Source: Mucor racemosus (lineage: Eukaryota; Mucoromycota; Mucoromycetes; Mucorales; Mucoraceae). Taken from it: a stretch of 64,000 nt of DNA. The stretch spans positions 186,001 to 250,000 of the forward strand of contig JAPEHQ010000024.1 of assembly GCA_027405735.1 (NCBI GenBank), written 5' to 3'. The notes beneath the pieces were generated by a model, which did not search any database, was not told where the DNA came from, and worked only from the letters and a program-made list of their open reading frames with translations. The position numbers and the translations under genes were made by a program. Numbering within the stretch: the stretch's first letter is position 1; every line of letters starts with the position of its first letter. Positions 1-11,074 of the stretch are shown here, in pieces.

Positions 1-1432
1 TCTCAACATCCAGCTCCAACTTTCTTTGGGCTGCTTTTGTATACATTTGATCTAAACCAAGATTGATATATTAGATTTAAATGATGTAAATAATTAATCA
101 ATACTTACATGTGTTATAAACAGTTGGTGCATGATCTTCATCATCTCTACGATTGAATTTTTCTTGCAAATTCATTGCAACGTGATCAATAGCCTCTTGG
201 AAATAAGATTGTTCAGCATCTACCATGACACCAACTCTGACATTTTGTGCGAGCTGACAAACTTGATCTAATCTGTCCACCATTCTGTCATAAGCACCCA
301 AATCTTCTTTAGTTAAAAACACTTGTTTCTCCGTCATGGCATCACTGGCATTCCACCAAATATCGCGATGAGAACCCATTAAATTAAACAATTTAGTGTA
401 TTCAACATAGTCTAGTGCCTTGTTTTTATCGTCTAATTGAGATATAATTTGGCTTCTTAATTGTTCTTGCTGTTTAGTAACAGCAGGAGGACAAATATGA
501 TGAATAACATGCTTCAAACAAGTACTATCGATATGACCATTCACTTGGTATTCATCAAATGCCTTGTCTAAATACAACATGACTTGATTTAAACGAAGCA
601 AGAGTTCTGGTGGTGCAAATGCTGTCACCTTGATAGCTGCAAATGCGCCACTAGTTGCATATTCTTCGTGTTGTCCTTGAGCTGCAGTCTTAAGACAGTT
701 CTTGATCATGTTTAAAACGATATCTGCCTTTTGCTCTTGTTCACCATATTTACCAGAAATGGGAGCTTTAGAATTAGCATTAGCATCAACGTGTAAGTCA
801 GCTTCTACACTCAAATCTAAAATGCAATTGATACCAGATTGAGATAGACGAGTCATTGTAGCAACACATTCTTCTGCAGTTTCACCACCACAAAATTGGC
901 TAAAGAAAGTATTCTTTACAAACCAATAAACAGGAGTTTCCAGATGCAAGGTCTCTGCAAATTTAATAATATGAGGAGCGGCATCTACAATCCATGGATA
1001 TGTACACAGCTTGTATACAAATAAACCCAATAATAATTCAGATGTAGATTTAGCTTGCATTGCTGCTCTGTTATTATCATCAAGTAACTGAACCACTGTA
1101 CTAGCGGAGTTTGAATTGCTGAAAGCAGAAATGGGAGCAGAAGCCATCTCCACAACAGGTTTCTTTTCAGATGTCTCAGAAGATGGATTGAGATAGTAAA
1201 ACGTACTAGCCATGGAAACGGCAGCTACCGTTGTAAATGCCTTGATGGGCAATCCCATTTTAGTAGTATGAGGTGAAGCAAGAGGAGGAGAAACAGACTT
1301 TTGATGAAAGCCTTGTTTTCCAAGGAATGTTAACTTGGCATGTTGATTGAATTTAATGATTGATCTAACGTTATTTTGACTTTTTGAAAAGAATAATTGT
1401 GATGAATTACGGGAAATAAAATGGCGTTGCAT
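1..1432 (-). CDS. PUT1: Proline dehydrogenase, mitochondrial (3' end outside window)
   Basis: Oxidises proline to pyrroline-5-carboxylate with FAD, the first step of mitochondrial proline catabolism. Exons seen: 109-1432 and 1-51 (partial), with an intron at 52-108 (GTAAGT...TTTAG). Joining them gives VYNTYQMYTKAA, a family hallmark lost if the intron is read through. The N-terminus (MQRHFISRN..., rich in R/S/K, few acids) looks like a mitochondrial presequence. Family motifs follow in order: GINCILDLSVEA near residue 200, TAFAPPELLLRLN near 275, and VGVMVDAEQSYFQ near 405. A stretch near residues 285-350 resembles the extra, weakly EF-hand-like insertion of eukaryotic enzymes. The C-terminal substrate-binding part lies left of the window. 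Start chosen at the first ATG, just inside a poly-T/A leader. Confidence 0.93.
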
Positions 1433-1939
1433 ACAGCTTTTTTTTTTTTAGCAATTGATAGTTTATAAAATAATGATTTAACAAAAGAAAAAGAGAGTAG
1501 ATTTGTGCGAGGAATCTTGTGGGTTTATATATACTCGTAGAAATGTTGATGGACCTCCATCACAACTAACACATCTAGGGTTCTGTATGCATCCATATTT
1601 AGTAACTTTTTTTCGCACGAAGTGAACCAATCATGTATAGATGAGGTATGAATGATTGACATGAATAAAATACCTTATTTTTTCTGTATATGATTCAATT
1701 ATGTGGAGTAAAATGTTTAAAATTCTCCGCAACATAAATAAGACTAGATCAAGTACTAAAAAAGATCAAGGATTCAATCATAATGATTAGGACCAACTTT
1801 TAAAAATTTGGGTATATTTTCGGTATCATGTATAAATGTTGAAATCTTTTTATTCCAACTATTATTTTTATAACAAACATGTAATATGTTTCATCTAGAC
1901 CTTTTTCTTGTTCTGCTAAAACTACATTCACTACAGCAT
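1433..1939. other. Intergenic, upstream of the proline dehydrogenase gene
   Basis: AT-rich, with poly-A/T tracts next to the gene start. No gene or repeat seen. It must hold the proline dehydrogenase promoter and the 3' end of the neighbouring minus-strand ORF. Confidence 0.6.
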
Positions 1940-2473
1940 TTACAACTGACAGATAGATAATGATGGACTTTTTGATAGATAATTATTCCCTTTTTCGAAT
2001 TCTTGTTGCCTCAATAATCGCATCGTCTCAAATAACGCTGTATCCATTTGTTCTCTTAGTCGATTTTCTTTAATTTCGTTTCTTCTCGCTGCTGCAATGT
2101 CTAATTTTTGTTTGATTAGATCTTGCTTTCTTTCCATTGGTTGGCACGTATTCATAATTAGCATCTGCTGTTGATCAGAATTTATATCTCTGTCCTCATC
2201 ATGTAGTAGATTTAATTCTGTTAGAATTGATAGTTTCCAGTCATCTTGTTTTATAAATATTGGTTGAATGATTATGTCAGCATTATTATGTTCTTCTTCA
2301 TCTTGTTCTTGTTTGTTGAGCACTTGTATATCTTTTTTTACATTTGTATAAATGGAGGATTGTTTCGCATATGAATATGTCTTACCTTTATTATTATTAT
2401 TTGCTGGTTTATCTTGTTTTATCACAAAAATTGACGTTAATTTTCTACAACATTTTGCAAATAATCTTTGCAA
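1940..2473 (-). CDS. Hypothetical 177-aa coiled-coil protein
   Basis: Single-exon ORF starting at an ATG. No family recognised. The N-terminus is basic and cysteine-containing (MQRLFAKCCRKL), followed by an N run (NNNNKGK) and an acidic stretch (QEQDEEEHNN). From about residue 105 there is a charged, heptad-like helix (ERKQDLIKQKLDIAAARR...) consistent with a coiled coil. The composition looks like real low-complexity fungal protein rather than translated AT-rich spacer, but nothing else proves expression. The overlapping plus-strand ORFs of 76-85 residues are hydrophobic shadows. Confidence 0.5.
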   Translation of the reverse strand: MQRLFAKCCRKLTSIFVIKQDKPANNNNKGKTYSYAKQSSIYTNVKKDIQVLNKQEQDEEEHNNADIIIQPIFIKQDDWKLSILTELNLLHDEDRDINSDQQQMLIMNTCQPMERKQDLIKQKLDIAAARRNEIKENRLREQMDTALFETMRLLRQQEFEKGNNYLSKSPSLSICQL

Positions 2474-3340
2474 TGTTTCTCAGTATTTTTTGTTTATTAT
2501 TTATTTATCATGGTTACCCTTTTCTGGACAAATTTTTTTTGTCGATCACTGTGGCATTTTCAATAAATTTCTTGAATGTTAGCATTGTTTTATATGTTTA
2601 AGTATCAGAACAAGTAGAAAAAAAGAGTAAAAGAGAGAGAGAGAGGGAGAGGGAGGGAGCAAACGGAAATGGCGGAATCAGCCCCGAATTATCTTCTTTT
2701 TTTTTTCCTTTTCCCTTCTTTTATTGAATGTTCTCTAGGATTACATTTCCATTAGTTGGATTATTCTAGCCGTGAGCATTCCTCAGAGTTACACATGTAT
2801 ATTAAATTTCGGATTACCTCAATCTTGTCTTCCGTAACATTTTTTAGCTTCCGGTTTTTTCAGGCATTATATGCTTGATAAAGAATTGATGTAAACAATT
2901 GTATTAAAAGAGAAACAAATAAAAGGTAGCACCAATTGTATGTGATACGCACAAAAAAAGAGATAAAAAAAAAAAAAAAAAGAGCGAAAACAACTATAAA
3001 ACCAACCATGATTTATGTCGCATGCGTGTATTCAAATACGTATTAATTGAAAATGTATACTCAAAAGAAGATCAGCATTAAAAAAAGTTTTTATTCAATC
3101 AACTTTGATAAGCTTAATGTTGTACTCGGATCTATTATTAGCCCATCGTTTTCAATTATTTATATATCATCTTACATACATATATGCACAACAGCAACAA
3201 GAAAAAAAGTACTGAATTGTCATGTAATACTCCCGATACATTGTGCTACAATTAATTTATACATTGGAAGATTCCTTCTTTCTCACCCATGAAGGAGGTC
3301 TCTTAAAAAGGTAAAAGTCATTTGATGGCTATAATATATA
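2474..3340. other. Intergenic with purine-run microsatellite
   Basis: No convincing gene. A (GA)n/GGGA run lies at about 2630-2660 and an A-run at about 2967-2982. The plus-strand ORF at 3047-3292 has no recognisable features and sits in AT-rich sequence. Confidence 0.6.
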
Positions 3341-3467
3341 CATCTTTTGCCAAAACGATGTCGCACAATTCAAGAAACGAATATCGAGCTTTATGCCGCA
3401 TACAGTAGTTGCAACGCCGGCGGGCGGTTTTTGTTTTCTTGAACGACTTTTAACTTATAAATTATGA
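3341..3467 (+). repeat. Left arm of inverted repeat flanking the nuclease-like gene pair
   Basis: About 125 bp matching the reverse complement of 8030-8163 at roughly 90 percent, judged by eye. Shared words include ATGTCGCACAATTCAA, AACGAATATCGAGCTTTATG and CCGCATACAGTAGT. Similarity ends at AAATTATG on both sides. Either a long terminal inverted repeat of a mobile element, or the outer part of an inverted duplication that includes the genes. Confidence 0.85.
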
Positions 3468-3524
3468 AATTTTAGGTATGAACACCCATACATATATCAC
3501 AAAACGTATAAAAATAAATGAGAA

Positions 3525-3735
3525 TAACTTTATGGACAATCTGAGTTTAAAACTAGCCTTATTTTTAAATCGATACGGATACGGATACGGATACGGATAC
3601 GGATACGGTTACGATACGACAAGAATTTCTTTTCTCACCAAAGTAATACTGTGTTTCTGTTGGAAAGTAATGAGTGGCTATGCTGGTATGTTGGATATAC
3701 ATTAAAAATTGTAAATATTCTCTCACACATCAAAA
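3525..3735 (+). repeat. Tandem copy of promoter and first exon of the following gene
   Basis: This stretch (GAGTTTAAAACTAG..., TCTCACCAAAGTAATA..., TGTTTCTGTT...GAAA, ATGAGTGGCTAT...) is repeated at about 3768-3950 with small differences. It includes an extra first exon at 3670-3685 (ATG AGT GGC TAT GCT G) followed by a GTATGT donor. Phase matches the real first exon, so it could splice to the same second exon. Confidence 0.75.
3571..3617 (+). repeat. GGATAC hexanucleotide microsatellite
   Basis: About six or seven tandem GGATAC-like units (CGGATACGGATACGG...). A decayed minus-strand version (related ATCCGTATCCATATC) lies at about 5737-5762, upstream of the inverted paralogue, so the tract predates or accompanies the gene duplication. 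Confidence 0.9.
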
Positions 3736-3888
3736 TAAAAATTTGAGAGGTAGTAAATCAGAAAAATTTTATTGGCCAATTTGAGTTTAAAACTAGTCTT
3801 ATTTTTTCATCAATTCAGGTACGATAAGAATTTTTTTTTTTTCCTGATTCCTTTCACCAAAGTAATATGGTGTTTCTGTTAGAAAATA

Positions 3889-4525
3889 ATGAGTGACTAT
3901 ACTGGTAAGTTGAATATACTTTAGAAATGTAAATATTCTCTCTTTTACACACGGAAATATTTTAGACGAAAATAACCAAATTTTTCGTAATTTTGTTGTC
4001 CCAACTGAATATTGTCCTGGAATTGACTTGATTAGCAAGATCATTTTGACTGATGTACAAATCATTGACATTGTAACTACAGCTCTTGTTAAAGCACCAA
4101 AAGGTTCATATGCTATTGAACCTTTAGGATTCATACATAAACATGTGTGTACTGTCCTATATATTCCTCGTGATCTTCCAAATAATTTACCCCCCATAGT
4201 TATCAACACTATTGAGACCTTTGAAGACACGAAATTCAACCAAATCATCCAACAATGCACTAATATTTATGAATTGTATAAAACCCTTCCTATTTGTGTG
4301 ATTATCGTTGCCCAGCAACTTGATGAGAGCATCATTGAACAAAGCTCGCTGCACCAAGAGCTCCCATTCCTTAGAGAAATACCATGTGCATTTTGGGCAA
4401 AGCAGTGTTTATTAGTGTCATCAAAGGATAGTAGTCTCAACAAAAGTAAATTGGAAAATCATGCATTATTGGATATTATAATTGCTATTACAAGTAGCGA
4501 AAAAGTCATATTATGTAATGATTAG
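3889..4525 (+). CDS. Truncated paralogue of the PD-(D/E)XK nuclease-like protein (191 aa)
   Basis: Exons 3889-3904 and 3966-4525; intron 3905-3965 (GTAAGT...TTTTAG). The product starts MSDYTDENNQ and runs to residue 191. It aligns along its length with the first ~190 residues of the 4569-5707 gene: LISKIILTDVQ matches LISKLVLANNQ, VCTVLYIPRD matches KCNVLYAPHN, EIPCAFWAKQCL matches QIPCIGWAKRCL. The intron is in the same place and phase. The putative active-site segment reads PPIVINTIE instead of PPVLIEVQ, so the E-x-Q motif is lost, and the C-terminal basic half is absent. Probably a decayed, catalytically dead copy that still has an open frame. It converges with its paralogue across a 43-bp gap. 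Confidence 0.75.
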
Positions 4526-4568
4526 AACATCAACTTTATAATGAAAATAATATAATCTTTTTTTTTGT

Positions 4569-5707
4569 TTATTTAAAGAATCTGTTATAATGGCATCTTA
4601 AACTTTCACTGGTAGTAAAGTGCTTGATTAACTTTATATTATCAAAATGTCCTTGTTCAAAGCACTTCTTCCAGTTGGTTCTTCCTGATTCGATACTTTT
4701 AAAACGTTGTACAAATTGACGCAGCTCTGCTTTATCCTTCTCGTCATTGAGATCAACAGGACTTGGCTTCCTTTTTTTGTTTAAATAAACCAAGTGAGGA
4801 GTCTCTTCAGTAGGTGTTGTTTCTATAGCTTCGCAGTATTTTCTTTTTTGTCGTTGTAAAAATTCCAAAGTATCGTCCACATAGCTTAATGCCTTTTCTT
4901 TTGAAACTTCATCTCTTTTTTCGAGGCAGCTTTTTATCTTGTGAAGTTGAATTTGACTACTATTACAGATTTTATTAATCGCCTCCAACTTTTCATCTTC
5001 TTCTCCACTTAATTGCTCAAGATTGGCATCCGCAATTGAATATAACAATCTCACCGATTTGTCATTCTTTCCATAATCCAAAGTATTAATCGACAATGAT
5101 TGTGAGCAAATGAAGTAACCTAATGCTTGTAAAGGGTGTAGTTCTTCTTCGGTATTATGTTGGTTTATATTTAATGTAGAAGATGTCAGTACGAGGCAGC
5201 GTTTTGCCCAACCTATGCATGGTATTTGTCTGGCAAAGGGGAAGCCACTATTTACTGTTGTCATACTCATAAATGGTACCGTTGCACTTGCAACTCCAAT
5301 TATCACTAAAATAGGATGTTTGTTGTACTGTTCGTATATAAGCGTGCTGTGATGAACGGCACGTACCAAGAATTTTTCGTCCACTTGATTTTGTACTTCA
5401 ATAAGTACGGGTGGAAATGTACTTAAAGGGTTGTGAGGAGCATAAAGGACATTGCATTTGTTTTTGTTTATAAACTCTGTTGGTGTTGCAACATAGTGAT
5501 CTTCTGCCGCTTCTGGTACAAGGGCTTTCATTAGCATATTGATGGTTTGATTGTTGGCTAATACAAGTTTACTGATCAAACCAGTTCCTGATCTGTAGTT
5601 GTAAGGAAGGACGCGATCAGAGTCGTCTAAGTATTTTTATGTAAGAGAGTATTTATATTTCTATAGTATATTCGCTTACCATTGTCAACGTTAAAATAAT
5701 CAGGCAT
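4569..5707 (-). CDS. PD-(D/E)XK nuclease-like family protein (361 aa)
   Basis: Exons 5680-5707 and 4569-5626; intron 5627-5679 (GTAAGC...CTTAG). The spliced start is MPDYFNVDNDDSDR, replacing an apparent TTG start inside exon 2. Residues ~60-130 read KCNVLYAP...FPPVLIEVQ...YEQYNKHPILVIIGV. This is the beta-strand, E-x-Q, helix, beta-strand pattern of Rpn/transposase-like PD-(D/E)XK nucleases. The expected acidic residue in the first strand is not obvious. Residues ~190-260 are coiled-coil-like, and KRK and NKKRKPS clusters near residues 265-290 could be nuclear localisation signals. I infer a mobile or selfish-element protein. The family assignment is by motif only. Confidence 0.7.
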
Positions 5708-5775
5708 TTTTCAAAAGAAAAATCAGGAAAACTGTATCATATCCGTATCCATATCAGTATCTATAAAATCATCTC

Positions 5776-8029
5776 CCGGGGCGGTTTATTGCCGAAAATG
5801 GGTTGCTATGCCAAATTATTATGGAAGATGCTCAACGAAAGTGGTCAATCGCGGAACAAAAAGACGATGATCCTTATTTTCGTACATTGGGTCAAGATAT
5901 AGGCCTTCTTTTGGATCAGGAAAAGACTTACGATCGTGTAAACCTGAAGTATTTGCGGATAGTATTGCTGAGATTTGGCTTTTCTCGGAAACTTGTTACT
6001 TGCGTCTACAATCTTATGGCAAAGAATGTGATTCGAATCAATATTAATGGGCATTTTACTGAGGAAGTTTGTAAACTTCGTGGGCTAAAACAGGGTGATC
6101 CTGTATCTCCAATCCTCTACAATCTAGCTTTTGAATCTTTCTTACTTTCGATTATTTATGATCAAACTTATCAAGGTTATTTACTCGGTACTCTCCGGAC
6201 CAAAGTCCTTTGCTATGCTGATGACGCCTTGGTCTTTGTCCATGATCACCTTGATTTATCTCGTTTGACCTCGGCTATGAAACTCTTTTGCTCAGCTTCC
6301 AATGCTAAATTTAATAACGATAAAGTGGAAGCTTTTTCGGTCTCTGGGAGAGATACTTGGGATAACTGGCGTCTTCCTTTGACTCGGCTCCAGATCAGAC
6401 ATTTGCATTCAGTAGAAGATGATACTTTTATTATCTATCTCGGCTTCCCTCTCATACAGAGTCGGATCCAACGTGCTAATATCATGGCTGGTTTAATCGC
6501 CAAATTGAAATCTTCGGTGGAATTGCATGCTACTCGGTCTTTATCGGTTGTGGATAGAGCGACAGTTCTTAATTCTTTGATTCTTCCAAAACTGTGGTAC
6601 ATCTTGCGGGTAACTCCTCTTACTGGTGCCGATTTCAAACAATTGCGCTCAGTGGCTATCCAGTTTCTTCGACGAAGTATTTTCCCTGTTATCCAAAGCC
6701 CAAGGTGGCCATGGAGTTATAGATATCCAATTACAATCTTCTGCTCTTTACTTTCGTTGGCTCCAACCTTTGCTCACTTTGGATCAACAGGCCATTGATA
6801 GCCATCCGGTCTTTTATATGCTCAGTTTTCATGCTCGAAATGCCAATCAATGTCTTTATCATCATATTCTTCTTCTCTTCCCTTGTTCTCGGACTCAGGG
6901 TTTACGGAAACAACAAATTGGGACTCTGAATATGCTTTACCGAGCTATTGATTACATCCCGCGTTCTTTTGATCAAGCTATCATAAGTAATGCAACTACT
7001 CTGATCTTACCTTTACAAGCTGCCTTTTATGTTCCTCCTTCCTCCTCGATGTCTATTCCAGCTAAGGTTAAACAAATGCTTGTCTCTGATGTATTTCACT
7101 ATGATCCTAATTTGCGTTTACTTCATTGGAAAGATACTACGGACCCAAATCTACTGGCATGGAAACGTGCTCCCCAAACTATCTACAAGGGCCTTATTTC
7201 TGATAATTTCAAGCTTCAGCCGTATTTTATTTCGTTGTGTCGTCCAGTGTCCTCCGTGGACCTGATCATTTCTTTTACTCCATTTGTGAATCTTCTATCT
7301 CTTGATGTCTCTCAATCTGTAGCTAAATCCAACGTCTCGGCTAAGCTTTTTTGATCTGCCTTTCAGTCGTCGCTAATCGCTCCTGAGTCTCTTCGACAGG
7401 TTTCTGCTGCACGGTGGAAGTACTTTTGGTCATTGTCTCTCACTGTAGTCCAAAGAAATATTATCTATCGCTTGCTTACTGGTTGCATCCCATCTACTTT
7501 TTCATAGTCTAACAAAAGAAAAAGTATGGCAAGGTGTCATTTGCGAGTTCTTGTGGCCTACTACTTCCATTGCAGATATTAAGGAGGCTCTCTTTTCCCT
7601 GAACTTTTCCTATATTTGATATTGGCAAGTTAAAGGTATTGATTCATATCAGATCCTTCTTATTCACTCTCTCAAATCTGGCTTATCCATATGAGGTTTT
7701 ATCTTTAACCAGGTTCCGGTTTCTCATACAGCGATACTGGCTAGCATTCGACTCAACATTCACAAAATGATTGATGAAGATCAGTGCTGTTCCCTCCTGT
7801 AGTTCAACTCTTCTGGTCTCCTTTTTTTTCTGTTTTTTCTTTCTTTGATTCTTGATATATTAGTTCACTTTATTGCTTTTACCTTATTTCTATTTTTCCT
7901 TATTGCCGTGTCTTTTCGTTTTTCATTTATTTTCTCAAATTATCACTTCTACATTGCGCCCGCCTCTTGGATAGGAAGTCTCACTCTTGTCTTACACGGA
8001 GCAATTAATAAAACAATTTTTTAAAAACA
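5776..8029 (+). pseudogene. 5'-truncated, frameshifted LINE (non-LTR) reverse transcriptase
   Basis: Reading begins inside the polymerase domain (frame 5803-6798). The region A segment is LLLDQEKTYDRV, followed by GLKQGDPVSPILYNLAF and the catalytic YADD box in CYADDALVFV. Near 6690-6700 the frame shifts: the thumb/connection part continues as GGHGVIDIQLQ in the frame ending at 7354. Beyond 7354 the C-terminal region (W...FW...L and RLLTGCIPST-like words) is visible only with further shifts and stops. The end near 8000-8029 is A-rich (AATAAAACAATTTTTTAAAAAC), as expected for a LINE 3' end. No endonuclease domain or ORF1 is present. It interrupts the 5' flank of the minus-strand nuclease-like gene. 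Not functional. Confidence 0.85.
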
Positions 8030-8163
8030 AAACATAATTTAAAAGTTAAAAGCCGTTCAAGAAAACAAAAATCACCCGCTGGCGTTGCGACTACTGTATG
8101 CGGCATAAAGCTCGATATTCGTTTCTTTGAATTGTGCGACATCATTTTGGCAAAGGGTGTATC
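8030..8163 (-). repeat. Right arm of inverted repeat flanking the nuclease-like gene pair
   Basis: Reverse complement of the left arm at 3341-3467. Its inner end abuts the A-rich tail of the LINE remnant, consistent with the LINE having inserted next to or inside this arm after the inverted structure formed. Confidence 0.85.
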
Positions 8164-8277
8164 TTGAGAAAAAACCAAGATAGGAAAACAAGGAGGTATT
8201 TTGTGCCATTTGGTAAATTACATGTAATATTACCAATGAGGATTAAATAAACGATCATCTGTTTTATTTTATTTTTT

Positions 8278-10271
8278 TCATATAGACATACTATGTCTCT
8301 CTTTTATAATAACAGTAGTTGATTCTTGTTGGTATGATGGATTGTCACTGAGATTAACTCCCATCACAGATGAGAGCGATTTAGGCAACGACTCCACTTC
8401 CCCTTTATTTTCCGTTAATCTCTCAATGACTTTCTGCTCCCATGCATTTGCTTCTGATCTAGCCATTTTCCCATGAAACAAAAATGACAAAAGCATAACG
8501 ACACCTGCTACTATGGCTTGAAATACGAGTGCATTTGTCATGATACTATCTTGTTTATTACGAGTGGAATCCATAATAATGACAAAGATAAACCCAAATA
8601 ACTGTGCTCCTTGCCATAATAACGAATTACTGGTTGCCTCTGCAACGGGATATGATGCTATTATGATTGTATTATCACTAAATAAATCTGTCATATGTAC
8701 GTATAATATACCCTTACTTTCTGAACCGAGCTCAATTACTACTGGTACCAAGAATGATAAAAAGAATTGGTTCAATGTTGTAACAAACAAAACAGCTGCA
8801 TAAGAATCTTTACGCACTAAAAAAAAAAAAAAAAAATAACTTAGTAATGCAATCGAGAGATTTTTGTACGCCGTATATATATATATATACCCATAAAGAT
8901 AAAAGCGATATCTGTAACAAATACCATAGGTGCTATTAATTTGAGGAATAATTTATGTTGTTTTGTTAAATCCAATACAGGTCCAGAAACGGCTATTAAG
9001 AATAAATATTTAGTAGATGTATATATTAGAAATAACATAAAAATGCATACAGCAGCCCAGTGTACCAGCAAAAAAAGCTAATGCATTTAATTGTCCTGCC
9101 TGAGTATTTGAATAGCCATGCGGTGCTAAAATCTGAGCAAAAAGTGAGGAAAATGCAATGCTTAATCCTACATTGAAGCTTTGAATAAGGAATAATATCC
9201 AAAAGTTGAGATTTTTTGAAAGAATGCGTAATCCATCAAAGAAGGATGGACGATCTACCTCTTGAACTCTAGTGGGTGGTGTTGGAGGCTGATGAGGCAT
9301 AAATAATAGTGGCAGAAAAACTACTGCAGCAAAACCAGACACGAGATTGACCTATGGTAACTGGTGAATATTCATTTCTAAATTATAAAGAGTTATTCTT
9401 ACCACCATAGGGATATATGTCGCATCTAATGCAATGGTAGGAATCACAAACATGACTAGTATTGCACCATAGTTTGACGCTTTTACACAACAATAAATGT
9501 AAGATGCTGCACAATCAAAACAATTTGATTTGGCTTCTTACCTACAAACATGCCAGCTGTTGCACGCAAATTATCGGTAAACCATGTAGAAGTAAACTAT
9601 CAAATATTTCAATAAAAGCATACTAAATATCATCTCAATGTAAGAATACCATTGTCAAAATATTCAATGCTAATGGAGATGCTGATCCACCAATTACTTG
9701 ACCAACCATAGTCAATATAAATGAAGGTGGGTTAGTCTTTGTCGCAATAGATCGAATTGCACAGCCCAAAGCACATAAAAATCCCGAGGCCATAATCTAT
9801 TGAATGATATATAAGTAATAAAAAAAAAGCTTAGAATAATATAATCCCCATATCACATTTCAAATATATAATTACAGATCTTTTGACACCCAATTTTTCA
9901 AAAATTATGCCAGTAAAGAAGCTCATGAAAACATAAATGATGCATTGAACATTTGCAAGCCAATTGACAGCTGATAGTGTTACACCAAAATATTCACTTG
10001 TAATTCCTGGAACTACACTAAATGTAAACTGAAATACTGAAATTGCTGCACGTAGCAATATGAGTAATAAAAGAGCAATCCATGCTTGAGGATATGTCTT
10101 TAGTTCATACTGAACCTCAGGAAATGTTGCCGCTGGTGTCGGTGATGCTTTTACAACGATATTGTCCTGTTGAGTCCTGGTTGGATTATTTTTGCGCAAG
10201 AATCGTAGAAATTTATCATTAGAAGAATACTTTGATGTAGTACTGCCATCTTTATCACCTGTATTGTACAT
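8278..10271 (-). CDS. MFS transporter, FLVCR/SLC49-like (533 aa)
   Basis: Seven exons: 9876-10271, 9650-9796, 9542-9596, 9403-9479, 9066-9351, 8891-8992, 8278-8816. All phases agree. The N-terminal ~65 residues are polar and cytosolic (STTSKYSSNDKF...). A major-facilitator fold follows with about 12 membrane segments. The first is AWIALLLLILLRA, then SAVNWLANVQCIIYV, GFLCALGCAIRSIA, and MVGQVIGGSASPLALN in the first half. The second half begins near DGLRILSKNLNFWILFLIQ. The R at the end of TM1, the VNWL motif and the GQ..GG..P motif fit the FLVCR/MFSD7 group. Animal members move haem or choline; the substrate here is unknown. The C-terminal tail is cytosolic and acidic/basic mixed. Confidence 0.88.
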
Positions 10272-11074
10272 TTATTACAAAAAAGAATGATAAAAAAAAA
10301 ACTTGACATTGAAAGGATTCCATAGTTTTATAACATGTCGAAAAAAAAAACAGATGCAATCTAAATTTTGAAAATGCTTTGAGATATGCCTATTGTTTAT
10401 TTATTTTGTCTCAACTTGTATACAATATATTCAACTTGACAAACGGGTTCAATCATTTATAGATCCTTGTTTTATAAATTTACAATAAGCATTAGGAAAT
10501 TAAATGAAAGCTCAAAAAAAAAATAAAAATAAAAATACTTACCAGTAATTAGGAAAATTCCCATTTCACGTCTGGAGTCTCCTCATACATGAACATCCTT
10601 GGAATTGTCAGTATGCTATTATTTAATATTGATTGCATTAAATATGTCGTACTAACCCTTTTAAGCCAATTGGATAGAATCTTCAATTCCAAAACAACCA
10701 ATAAAACAACCCTACATTGATTTAAGCGTCGTTAATGAGGTTGAGGACCATGCATTTGGCCAATACCACACTATTAGTAAATGCTACTGTTTTAATTTTG
10801 ATTTAATGCATTTCAGTAATCTTTTTTTAGCCCGACTACAATCAAATTTTAAATTATTGTAGATCATACCTCTTCCGCAAAATTTAATTTTTTTCCCCGG
10901 AAAATAGGGCATCTAACCGAAGTTTTAGCTAAAGCTAAATGACATGGATACCATTAGACTAATAGTTCCGGTGTTTATTTTGGGCTTTCAATCCAATTTT
11001 TTAACAAAGCTTGAAAACAGGTGAAACTTACGGCTTCTTTCATAAAAAACATGTCCGACTTTTCATTCCTGTAT
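10272..11074. other. Intergenic upstream of the MFS gene
   Basis: AT-rich, with A-runs close to the MFS start. No gene, RNA or repeat recognised. Similarity to the dynein-fragment repeats begins only near 11075. Confidence 0.6.

Noticed and set aside
3571..3617. Short regular repeats considered as CRISPR-like
   Set aside because: Perfect tandem hexamers without spacers in a eukaryotic genome; a microsatellite.
4028..4525. Single-exon ORF starting at TTG
   Set aside because: Replaced by a two-exon model with a true ATG at 3889 whose intron position matches the paralogue.
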